Shown piece after piece: positions 10,514 through 17,820 of a stretch of 53,363 nucleotides of DNA; positions within the stretch are counted from its first letter, which is position 1; each line of letters opens with the position of its first letter. Source of the stretch: UBA2386 sp046306335. GTDB taxonomy: Bacteria; Planctomycetota; UBA1135; UBA2386. A program made the position numbers and the translations under genes. Where the stretch lies: assembly GCA_046306335.1 (NCBI GenBank), contig JBKDXM010000011.1, forward strand, positions 1-53,363, read 5' to 3'. A model generated the notes under the pieces. That model saw only the letters and a list, made by a program, of their open reading frames with translations. It was not told where the DNA came from and did no database searches.

Positions 10514-11151
10514 CGACGGATCTCGCGAAGGTGGGGGCCTACCTGCGGAAGATGTCGCACCACGACCTCTTCGCCATGTTGGACGAAGCGGTCGGGCTGT
10601 TGCCGAAGGCCAAGCTGGATCTGCTCGCGCGACGCTACGTCTCCCGCGAACACATGCAGAAGGAGATTCCGAAGTCCAGGCCGGCCCTTCGGGCTGACGT
10701 GAGGGACTTCGTAGAACGCAGTCGCCGCGGTGACTACTTCGAGTCGTTCCAAGTCAACTCGAAGAACTGCACCGAGCAATCCAACGGCACGACCGCGTGG
10801 ATTGCCGACTGCAATCGCCTGCTCGACCGGTGCGTCGCCCGAGCCAAGGTGAGGCGTGGACGCTCCGAGGCTCTGGAGGCGATCGAGAGCCTGTTGGACA
10901 TCATCGATCTCGCGGCGTCCTGCGAATTGGATGTCGTGTTCTTCGCCGACGAAGGTGGGCTCTGGTCATTCGGGATCGACTGGAAGGCAGTCATCGAGGC
11001 GTGGGTCACCTGTGCCGCCCACGTCGAGGTCAAAGACGGCGACATCGAGGCGCGTGCGACGAAAGTACTGACGAGGTTCGGTAAGGCGGGAGCCGGGATC
11101 GGCAGGGCGGCTGCAGCACGCAGGGTGCGGGCCGCGGAGAAAAACGCATGA
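10510..11151 (+). CDS. Conserved-looking protein of unknown function, coupled to abiE
   Basis: A 213-residue protein without a family I can name. It is predicted soluble and mostly helical, with an N-terminal helix-rich part (HHDLFAMLDEAVGLLPKAK), a charged middle (RRGDYFESFQVNSKNCTEQS) and a C-terminal region containing ELDVVFFADEGGLWSFGIDW. No signal peptide or membrane segment is seen. GTG 10510 is chosen because it overlaps the abiEii stop by 4 bases, and its own stop overlaps the next ATG. This coupling implies co-translation with the AbiE pair. It could be an accessory regulator or a separate two-gene module; neither is proven. Confidence 0.7.
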   Translation: MTTDLAKVGAYLRKMSHHDLFAMLDEAVGLLPKAKLDLLARRYVSREHMQKEIPKSRPALRADVRDFVERSRRGDYFESFQVNSKNCTEQSNGTTAWIADCNRLLDRCVARAKVRRGRSEALEAIESLLDIIDLAASCELDVVFFADEGGLWSFGIDWKAVIEAWVTCAAHVEVKDGDIEARATKVLTRFGKAGAGIGRAAAARRVRAAEKNA

Positions 11152-11987
11152 GCGAGTACCAGTACTACGAGTTCTTGGCCATCGACCGCCCCCTCACCAC
11201 AAGGCAGATGGGCGAACTGCGCGCCTGCTCGACCCGCGCGCGAATCTCGACGACGGGGTTCGTCAACGAGTATCACTGGGGCGACTTCAAGGGGGACGAG
11301 GACGCGTGGATGGAGCGCTACTTCGACGCGTTCCTCTACGTTGCGAACTGGGGCACCAACATTTTGAAGCTCCGACTGCCTGTTGGTGCCTTGCCCGCGA
11401 AGGCGGCGAAGGCTTATTGCCGGTCCGACGGCGCATCGGCTCGCGTCAAGGGCGGCAATGCGATCCTGACCTTCTGTTCCAGGAACGAGGAAGGGAACGA
11501 GGAGATCACCGGTGAAGGCTTGCTGGCGACGTTGGCGCCGCTTCGTGCCGACCTGCTGAACGGGGACCACCGCGCGCTCTATCTCGCGTGGTTGCTCGGC
11601 GTGCAGGACGGGGCCGTCGATGACGACCAGCTCGAACCGCCGGTCCCCGCAGGCTTGGCCGAGCTTACGGGTCCCCTGGCAGCATTCGTCGAGTTCCTGC
11701 GCATCGACGAATGCCTCGTGGCCGCGGCGGCGCAGCACAGTGCTCCTATCGGCAAGACGAAGCTCGCCAAGTCGGCCGTCGCGAAGTGGGTTCGTGGCTT
11801 GCCCGCGAAGGACAAGGATCAGCTGCTGACGCGGATTGTCACCGAGGACGCGCAGGCGGTCGCACTCGAGATGCAGCGCGACATGCAGGTCGCCAACAGC
11901 TCGCGGGTGCCCGCAGCAGCGGTCGATCGCCGAAGTGTGGGTGCGTTGCGTCGCGCCGCGCGCGACTTGGGTGGCAGCTTGCCGTGA
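11148..11987 (+). CDS. Protein of unknown function (begins MSEYQYYEF)
   Basis: A 279-residue protein starting with ATG that overlaps the preceding stop (ATGA). The N-terminal 110 residues look conserved and aromatic-rich (MSEYQYYEFLAIDRPL; FVNEYHWGDFKGD; ERYFDAFLYVANWGTN) and resemble uncharacterised bacterial proteins with the same opening. The C-terminal half is helical and Ala/Lys-rich (GKTKLAKSAVAKWVRGL). There is no catalytic motif, signal peptide or membrane span. It is the last gene of the abiE operon, ending 4 bases from the end of the convergent small gene. Function is unknown; a partner role with the preceding gene is an inference from coupling. Confidence 0.7.
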   Translation: MSEYQYYEFLAIDRPLTTRQMGELRACSTRARISTTGFVNEYHWGDFKGDEDAWMERYFDAFLYVANWGTNILKLRLPVGALPAKAAKAYCRSDGASARVKGGNAILTFCSRNEEGNEEITGEGLLATLAPLRADLLNGDHRALYLAWLLGVQDGAVDDDQLEPPVPAGLAELTGPLAAFVEFLRIDECLVAAAAQHSAPIGKTKLAKSAVAKWVRGLPAKDKDQLLTRIVTEDAQAVALEMQRDMQVANSSRVPAAAVDRRSVGALRRAARDLGGSLP

Positions 11988-11990
11988 ACT

Positions 11991-12350
11991 TCATCCCCGC
12001 TCCTTGATCCAGAGGCGGTAGGCCTCGATCCACTCGGCTCCGGCGGGTTGTTGCTCCGGTAGGGGAAGATCGGCAAGCGCGATCACGTGCCGCTGGCGGC
12101 CACGTGTGCAGACGGCAACGAGGGTGTCGTCTCGAGGGAGGTCGATCTTCACGACCTTCATCTCCACACCAAGCACCGTCGTCGCGAACGGCAGCGTCAG
12201 GTGTTCTCCGATCTTCGTGAGCCAACCGGTCGCCTGTTCGGAGCTCGTGAAGGCGTCCACGGTTGCTTCCTCGATCATCGCCGCCAGGTCTTTGCGTCCG
12301 AGCCGACTTCGGTGCCTGGGACGTGACGTGCGGGCGCGTCTGGTGGCCAA
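11991..12350 (-). CDS. Small acidic protein, CcbP-like (calcium-binding family?)
   Basis: A protein of 119 residues, or about 95 if the internal ATG at 12278 (MIEEATVDAFTSSEQ) is the start. The conserved-looking core includes EHLTLPFATTVLGVEMKVVK and ends LPEQQPAGAEWIEAYRLWIK. This resembles small proteins annotated as CcbP-type calcium-binding (PF11535), but the assignment is tentative. It begins 9 bases after the stop of the primase-helicase on the same strand, so the two are probably co-transcribed. It may be an accessory subunit of that system. Confidence 0.55.
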   Translation of the reverse strand: MATRRARTSRPRHRSRLGRKDLAAMIEEATVDAFTSSEQATGWLTKIGEHLTLPFATTVLGVEMKVVKIDLPRDDTLVAVCTRGRQRHVIALADLPLPEQQPAGAEWIEAYRLWIKERG

Positions 12351-12359
12351 GCGGTGTCC

Positions 12360-15077
12360 TCAGGTGCCCAGATCTTGGTCAGCCATGCCGGGAATCGAGC
12401 CTTGTTCGTACTCGACTCGACGGTCCTCGTGGTCATCCGTTCCTGATCGAAGAGCGACTTCCCGCGCCGCGAGCGAGTAGCCCATCGAGCGGTAGCCGGA
12501 CATCCGCTTCGCGAACATCCGAGCCAGCATCGGAACGCGGCCATCCACGTAATCGAAGATGCGCACGTCGACCTTCCCCGCGGATCCCCGGTGCAACCGC
12601 CCCGCGTACTGGACCAGCGTGCCCTTCCACGAGACGGGCATCGCCAGGAACAGCGTGTCCAGGCGCGCGTCGTCGAACCCTTCGCCGATGAATCGACCAG
12701 TCGCGAGTACCAGGCGTCCCTCGGATGCTGGGATGTCGGCGAGCCGCTGTTGGCATTCGAGCCGCTGCTTCCTGCCCATGCCTCCTCGCAGAACCAGGAG
12801 GTTGCGAACGACCCCGCGCAGCTGGGTCTCGAAGAACTCGAGATGGTCGCGACGCTCGGTCAGCACGATCGGGGAACGGCCCTGCTCGACGGCCTGGATC
12901 ACGTCGTCGACGATCAGTCGGTTGCGGTCGGCGTCCGTGGCCAGCTGTCGGTAGATGTCCTGGATCTTCGGTTGTGCCGCGGCGTCGGCAGGACACCAGG
13001 TCGTCTCCCGAGCAACCAACTGCCGCGTGATCTGGCGCTGGCCTGCGAGCCCCTTCGGGTGGATCGCGTGCCGAACGGGTCCCAGTTGGAATTCGAGGAT
13101 CGGGTGGTGCCCATCGCGCCGATGGGGCGTCGCGGTGAGTCCCGTCACGTAGCGGGCGTGCACTTCCTTCATCACATGCTCGAACGACACGGCTGACACG
13201 TGGTGGCACTCGTCGACCAGCACATGGCCGTAGCCGGCAACCAGATCGTCTACCTGCCCCCGTCGCACGAGACTCTGGATCATCGCGACGTCGAGTTGAC
13301 CGGTGACCTTGCGCTTGCCGCCCCCGATGGCGCCGATCTGCTTCTTGTCGGTCCCGAGAAAGATCGAGAGCTGCGTTCTCCACTGGTCGAGCAGTTGGGC
13401 GCGATGGACCAGGACGAGCGTGTTTCGACCACGAGCGGCGATCAGGTTAGCGCCGATCACCGTCTTGCCCGAGCCCGGCGGGGCCACCAGCACGCCGACA
13501 TCATGCTGCATCAGATCGTGCGCGGCCTTCTGCTGGGCAGGTTCCAGGGTCCCCGTGAATGCGGCGGTCAGCGGGACACCAGGTGTCCGCTTGTCCTCGA
13601 GGGTCAGGCTCACCTTGTGGCTGACCAGGAGCTCCTCCAGTTCGGCCATGCAGCCACGCGGCAAGGCGAGATGCTGCGCCGTTTCCTCCGCACAGCCGAT
13701 CACGCGCGGGGTCAGCGATGTCGACAGGCGCATCGCCTGCTTCTTGTAGAACTCGGGATTCTGGAAGGCCGCGACGTGCTTGATCTGGCTCAGCAGGGCC
13801 GAGGGCACACCTGCCTTCTCGACGAAGATCTGCTGGGCGAGCACCGCGTGCATCTTGGCCGGCAGGGGAACCGCGATCGGCGCGGCTGTACCTCTGCGCG
13901 AAGGTGGGCGGAGCCAGGGCAAGGGGGCTGCCTCTGCGGGATCTTCAGCGGAGCGCGCGCCGATGACTCGACCCTGTTCCTGGGCCTCGCGGGCAAGTGC
14001 GTGGGCCTTGGCTGGCGCGACTCGGGGGAAAGCCGCCAAGAAGCTCCACTGGTCAGCGTGCGGTAGCCAGTTCGTGTCGACGAACACCGTGTTGCCCAAC
14101 TCGCGTGCTTGGTACTGCAGTGGCAGGGCGATCAGGTTGCCGAAGCCGCCGCGCGGCATCGTGTCCTGGTTGGGGAAGAAGCGATCGTAGGAGCTGAGCG
14201 GTAGCTCGTGCCGCCGCGCCATCGTCTCGGTCAGCAGGTAGCAGCCCATGGTTCGCGCCACGGCCGCGGGCACAGGGGACGCGAAGAAGATCCAAACATG
14301 GGCGCCGATGCCCGACCTCGACCGCTCGACGGCCGCCGGAACGTCGAACTCGGTGCAGGTCGAGACGAACGCCGCGACGTCCTGCATCCACTCGGCCTTG
14401 TCGAAGTCGGCGGCCAGGAACCAGCAGGTCTCGTCCTCGAGCAGCGGGTAGACCCCGATCACGTGACGACCCTGAAGGTGGCCCAGGACCACATCGTCGT
14501 CGATCGCGAGGAAGGCCTGGTGCGTGCACTCACCGCACTTGACGCGCGGCTTCTCGCAGACGCCGTGGACCCACTCGTTTCCGCAGGCTGGGCTGTATCC
14601 CTTGGTGCCCTTCTTCGTGTTGATCCACAGCCGTGGGAACACGTCGCCGCGTCCGCGGAAGAGACTGCGAAACAGACGGATCTTCTCGGCTGGGCTGGGT
14701 CTGGCTTCTGGATGGCCCGCCGGCGGGCGTGCGGCGAGTGGTGCGGCCTCGTCCGTCTGTCTTCGCAAGCTGTCGACGAGAGCCTGAGCCTGCTGGTGCT
14801 GCGCCGTCAACTCGGCGAGACGAGCCTCGGCGGCAGCCAGCTTGGGCAGCAGTTCGTCTCGCCGGTTCAATCGGAAGGCCTGGGGTCGCAACGCTGCGAG
14901 CCCAGGGCAAGATACCGACGAGCGTCGCGCCTTGGGCCAGCCTTGGGCCGAGGTCCGCCAACCCCGGGCGGTTGTTGGCGGGAGGTTCGAGGCCGGAAAG
15001 CCCTGGCCGGCGAAGTCTCCCGCTGTTGCTCGGTGAAAGTGGGTCGCTGCCCCGAGCTCCACCAGCGGCCCCTTCAA
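12360..15077 (-). CDS. TOTE-type archaeo-eukaryotic primase fused to SF2 helicase
   Basis: A large protein of 837-905 residues. After a coiled coil (KLAAAEARLAELTAQHQQAQ) comes an AEP-type primase domain. It has a Cys-containing segment (SPACGNEWVHGVC; KCGECTHQAF), the metal ligands in FLAADFDKAEW and the S-x-H-like motif RSRSGIGAHVWIFF. Then follows an SF2 helicase: Walker A APPGSGKTVIGA, motif II LVDECHHV, motif III TGLTATPHRRDG and motif VI VQYAGRLHRG. This architecture matches the TOTE conflict systems. No nuclease domain is evident. The only in-frame ATG is at 15077, but coding character begins near a TTG at 14870, so the start is uncertain. The gene sits beside the tRNA end of the island. 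Confidence 0.85.
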   Translation of the reverse strand: MKGPLVELGAATHFHRATAGDFAGQGFPASNLPPTTARGWRTSAQGWPKARRSSVSCPGLAALRPQAFRLNRRDELLPKLAAAEARLAELTAQHQQAQALVDSLRRQTDEAAPLAARPPAGHPEARPSPAEKIRLFRSLFRGRGDVFPRLWINTKKGTKGYSPACGNEWVHGVCEKPRVKCGECTHQAFLAIDDDVVLGHLQGRHVIGVYPLLEDETCWFLAADFDKAEWMQDVAAFVSTCTEFDVPAAVERSRSGIGAHVWIFFASPVPAAVARTMGCYLLTETMARRHELPLSSYDRFFPNQDTMPRGGFGNLIALPLQYQARELGNTVFVDTNWLPHADQWSFLAAFPRVAPAKAHALAREAQEQGRVIGARSAEDPAEAAPLPWLRPPSRRGTAAPIAVPLPAKMHAVLAQQIFVEKAGVPSALLSQIKHVAAFQNPEFYKKQAMRLSTSLTPRVIGCAEETAQHLALPRGCMAELEELLVSHKVSLTLEDKRTPGVPLTAAFTGTLEPAQQKAAHDLMQHDVGVLVAPPGSGKTVIGANLIAARGRNTLVLVHRAQLLDQWRTQLSIFLGTDKKQIGAIGGGKRKVTGQLDVAMIQSLVRRGQVDDLVAGYGHVLVDECHHVSAVSFEHVMKEVHARYVTGLTATPHRRDGHHPILEFQLGPVRHAIHPKGLAGQRQITRQLVARETTWCPADAAAQPKIQDIYRQLATDADRNRLIVDDVIQAVEQGRSPIVLTERRDHLEFFETQLRGVVRNLLVLRGGMGRKQRLECQQRLADIPASEGRLVLATGRFIGEGFDDARLDTLFLAMPVSWKGTLVQYAGRLHRGSAGKVDVRIFDYVDGRVPMLARMFAKRMSGYRSMGYSLAAREVALRSGTDDHEDRRVEYEQGSIPGMADQDLGT

Positions 15078-15267
15078 TCCAGCCTCGGTTGAGGCCGGCA
15101 GCCTCAGGGGCGAGCGTCAGATCGGAACTCTGAGTTCAGTCGACGCAACTGCCTGTTGTGCAAGGGGTTTTCGGCCCCGTTTGCGTGACCGTTGTAACTG
15201 CGATCGTGTAGATCCAGCAGCTTGCCGCTCAGGCAGGTTGCGCAAGGCGCTGCTTCGATGGAGTTTA

Positions 15268-15311
15268 TGGAGCGGGCGGCGGGGATCGAACCCGCGACAT
15301 TCAGCTTGGGA
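15268..15311 (-). repeat. Right attachment repeat within tRNA-Gly
   Basis: The 3' part of the intact tRNA-Gly from the anticodon loop to CCA. It is repeated at 8535-8577 with a single-base deletion, and it marks the right end of the island while keeping the tRNA complete. Confidence 0.88.
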
Positions 15312-15342
15312 AGCTGACGTTCTACCGCTGAACTACGCCCGC
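15268..15342 (-). tRNA. tRNA-Gly(CCC)
   Basis: A complete cloverleaf on the minus strand: acceptor GCGGGCG/CGCCCGC, D-arm GTTCAGCGGTAGAAC, anticodon stem TCAGC/GCTGA with loop TTCCCAA (anticodon CCC), T-arm GCGGG-TTCGATC-CCCGC, discriminator T and encoded CCA. It reads GGG codons. Its 3' half is the integration site of the island to its left. Confidence 0.96.
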
Positions 15343-15424
15343 GGCCGAGGCAGCGAGCGTAGCAGCGACGGCGGCGCGCGCAAGGCGAGCGTTCGCGTGC
15401 GTGCGTGCCGTGCGCGCAACCCGC

Positions 15425-16423
15425 TCAGGGGTTGACGAAGTGGTCGCTGCAGTTGGTCAGCGTCAGCGCCTGCGTGCCGATGTCGTAGGTCACGCCTTGG
15501 TAGGCGAGGAAGATGCCGACGAGGGTCGGATCGTTGGGGATCGACACGGTCGCGGTGTCGGCGCCGGACAGTCCGAGCAGGCCCGAGGCGAAGGTGGTGA
15601 GGCCGTTGAGCCGCACTTCGCCGCCGATGCCTGGCAGCGGCAGGCCGAACGGCAGGTAGGACGTGCCCGCCGCCAGGATGTAGAGCTGGCCCGGCTGTGC
15701 TGCGAGGGTCACGGCGACGCTGCCGCCGAGGCTGTATTGGTTGCCGGACGCGCCGGTGTCGCTGCGATGGCGGATCGTCGGGGTGCCATCCCAGACGAGG
15801 CGGATCACGATCGACGTCGCGTACGCGGTCCCGAACGCGGCGGCGCTGGCGCCGGAACCGGGGCTGCCAAAGGTGTACGCCATCGGCGCCCGGTCGATCC
15901 GCGGCGGCGACGAACTGATCGCCGTCGTCGCGAACGGGAAGCCGCCGGCTCCCGGCTGCACGACCTTGCGGATCTCGATCAGCAGGCCCTGACCGCCTGG
16001 GAAGGGATACGGATTGCTGAGCGGGATGCGCGTCCAGCCGGCGCTGTAGTTGACGGTGAGGTTGCTCGTCTGCAGCGCCGGCCATGGCGCCTGCTGGTAG
16101 TTCGGCGCGAAGGCGAGGTTGAGACCGGTCGCCGGCGTCGCTGCAGCGAAGATCGCCAGCGTGGCGTAGTCGACGACCGCCCCGGCTTGGCAGTCGACCT
16201 CGATCGCCGTCAGCACGGCCGGCAAGGTCGGCACTTCTTCGCGCGGCAGCAGCAGCATCGTGCGGGCTTCGGCGCCGAAGCCGCCGGGCAGCACGCCGAA
16301 CGGCGCGAAGTTGCCCGAGCTGTTCTGCAGCGTCTCCTGCGGGTGCGCCGTCAGCGCGCCGGTTTGTGCCGCGGTCGCAGCAAAGGGAACGAGCACGCAG
16401 CAGATGGCCAGGGTGGTGCGCAT
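15425..16423 (-). CDS. Secreted protein of unknown function
   Basis: A 332-residue protein with a clear N-terminal signal peptide (MRTTLAICCVLVPFAATAAQ) and a mature part rich in Gly, Ala, Thr and Pro, as in beta-sandwich cell-surface proteins. No catalytic motif is visible. Segments such as LPLPGIGGEVRLNGLTTF and a C-terminal tail ending NCSDHFVNP resemble the C-terminal regions of other secreted planctomycete-type proteins, including the PKD protein at 21789 in general style. It is the first gene right of the tRNA-Gly island and is transcribed alone. Confidence 0.75.
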   Translation of the reverse strand: MRTTLAICCVLVPFAATAAQTGALTAHPQETLQNSSGNFAPFGVLPGGFGAEARTMLLLPREEVPTLPAVLTAIEVDCQAGAVVDYATLAIFAAATPATGLNLAFAPNYQQAPWPALQTSNLTVNYSAGWTRIPLSNPYPFPGGQGLLIEIRKVVQPGAGGFPFATTAISSSPPRIDRAPMAYTFGSPGSGASAAAFGTAYATSIVIRLVWDGTPTIRHRSDTGASGNQYSLGGSVAVTLAAQPGQLYILAAGTSYLPFGLPLPGIGGEVRLNGLTTFASGLLGLSGADTATVSIPNDPTLVGIFLAYQGVTYDIGTQALTLTNCSDHFVNP

Positions 16424-16592
16424 GGCGGACGCGACAAGCTACCTCCTGAAACCGGCTTGTGGCGGTCGATGCGGCCGGCCGCACGGCAGCGATGGCGGCA
16501 GCGGCGGCGGCCGCTGCCCGCCGGAAGCCGCGTTGGCAAGGACCGCGCCCGCACGACGCCGTCGCGTCGCCGCGTCGGCGTCCAGCCGGCCG

Positions 16593-17720
16593 TCACTTGG
16601 CGGTGCGGCCCCACGCATGGCGGTGCGCGAGCAGCCACTGCGCGCGCTGCTGCGCCGTCGCCGCTTCGCCGCACAGGTCGTCGGCGTCGAAGTCCAGCAG
16701 CACGCCGGCGTCCTCCATCGTCTCCAACTGCGTCGTGACGAGGTTGGCGAGCACGAGGTGGCGGCCTTCGTCGCGCAGGTGCTGTTGCAGCATGCGCAAC
16801 TCGCTCGCCGTGCGCGGGACCATGTCGGCCAGCGCGGCGATGTCCAGCACGACGACGTGCACGTTGGCCGGCAGCTGCGACGACCACGTGCTGACGTCGG
16901 GCAGGTGGCACTGCTTGCAGCCCGCCGGCGGCTCGGCGCGAAACCACGCCACCGCGTCGCCGACGTCGTTCGCCGTCGGCCGCAGCGCGACGGTCGCGAC
17001 CGGCGCCAGCGCGGCCGCGACGACGACGGCGACCAGCGCCGCGCACGCCGGCGCCATCGCCCACTCCGTCCACCACGCGAAGACGATCGGGCCGAGCGCG
17101 GCGCCGACCCCGAACGCCAGCGGGATCGTCGCCAGCAGCACCGTGCGCCACTTCGCCTGCCGCGCGCGCGCCGGCGCGAGGCGGCGGCCGAGGCCGAGCC
17201 AGCCGAACGACAGGCGCGCGAGGTCGAGGCCGAGGTCGGTGACCACGCCGGTGACGTGGGTCGTGCGCACGACGCCGCCGCTGATGCGCGTGATCGCCGC
17301 GTTCTGCAGGCCCATGGCGAACGCCGGCAGCAGCGTCAGCCACGCCTGCGCGCGCTCGGGCGGCAGCTTGCCGACCGCGTGCCAATCGACCAGCACGGTG
17401 AAGCCGAGCAGCAGCGCCGCTTCGACCGCCATCGGCAGCATGTAGATCGAGTTCGCGCCGCGCACGCGACCGAGTTCCAGCAGCACGCCGGCAGCGAAGG
17501 CGCCGCCGCCGAAGACGGCGACCAGCAGGAAGAAGTAGCCGGCGACGGCGAGGTTGCCGCTCGCGGCTTCGACGCCGAACTTGGCGACGGCCCCGGTCAG
17601 GTGCGAGGTCACCTGCCCGCAGAGCAGCACGGTCAGCGCGTTGGTGTAGCCGGCGATCAGCGACAGCCAGACGGCGAGGCGGGCCTGCTGGGCGAACGAC
17701 TGCGCGGGACCGTGCAACAT
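16593..17720 (-). CDS. DUF1275 (YoaK-like) membrane protein with C-terminal STAS-like domain
   Basis: A protein of 375 residues. The first ~230 residues form a DUF1275/YoaK-type membrane domain with about six to seven helices, including LSLIAGYTNALTVLLCGQVT, the signature TSHLTGAVAKFG and AMGLQNAAITRISGGVVRTT-type segments. After a linker containing CKQCHLP, residues about 285-370 look like a STAS domain (VHVVVLDIAALADMVPRTAS; LRDEGRHLVLANLV). STAS domains regulate SulP transporters; here the same logic may apply to a YoaK-type transporter of unknown substrate. ATG 17720 was chosen because it places a short N-terminus before the first helix. It is divergent from the membrane protein at 17821. 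Confidence 0.8.
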   Translation of the reverse strand: MLHGPAQSFAQQARLAVWLSLIAGYTNALTVLLCGQVTSHLTGAVAKFGVEAASGNLAVAGYFFLLVAVFGGGAFAAGVLLELGRVRGANSIYMLPMAVEAALLLGFTVLVDWHAVGKLPPERAQAWLTLLPAFAMGLQNAAITRISGGVVRTTHVTGVVTDLGLDLARLSFGWLGLGRRLAPARARQAKWRTVLLATIPLAFGVGAALGPIVFAWWTEWAMAPACAALVAVVVAAALAPVATVALRPTANDVGDAVAWFRAEPPAGCKQCHLPDVSTWSSQLPANVHVVVLDIAALADMVPRTASELRMLQQHLRDEGRHLVLANLVTTQLETMEDAGVLLDFDADDLCGEAATAQQRAQWLLAHRHAWGRTAK

Positions 17721-17820
17721 GCGCGGCGCGCGAACGTACGCGCCGACGTCGCGTCGGGCGAGGCCGGCGATCGCCGCCGCCCGTCGCACCGGCCAGGACC
17801 GCCGCGTAGCGTGTGGCGCG

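Larger units (their letters stand above)
8535..15311. mobile_element. Genomic island at tRNA-Gly(CCC) carrying defence-type genes
   Basis: The direct repeats 8535-8577 and 15268-15311 bound about 6.7 kb. The tRNA reads right to left, and its intact copy is at the right end with its 3' end facing into the island. The orphan 3' fragment is at the far left, exactly the geometry of integration into a tRNA 3' end. Cargo: abiEi-abiEii plus two coupled unknown genes on the plus strand, and a primase-helicase plus a small partner on the minus strand. No integrase, transposase or replication gene was recognised, so the element is either decayed or mobilised in trans. Confidence 0.82.
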
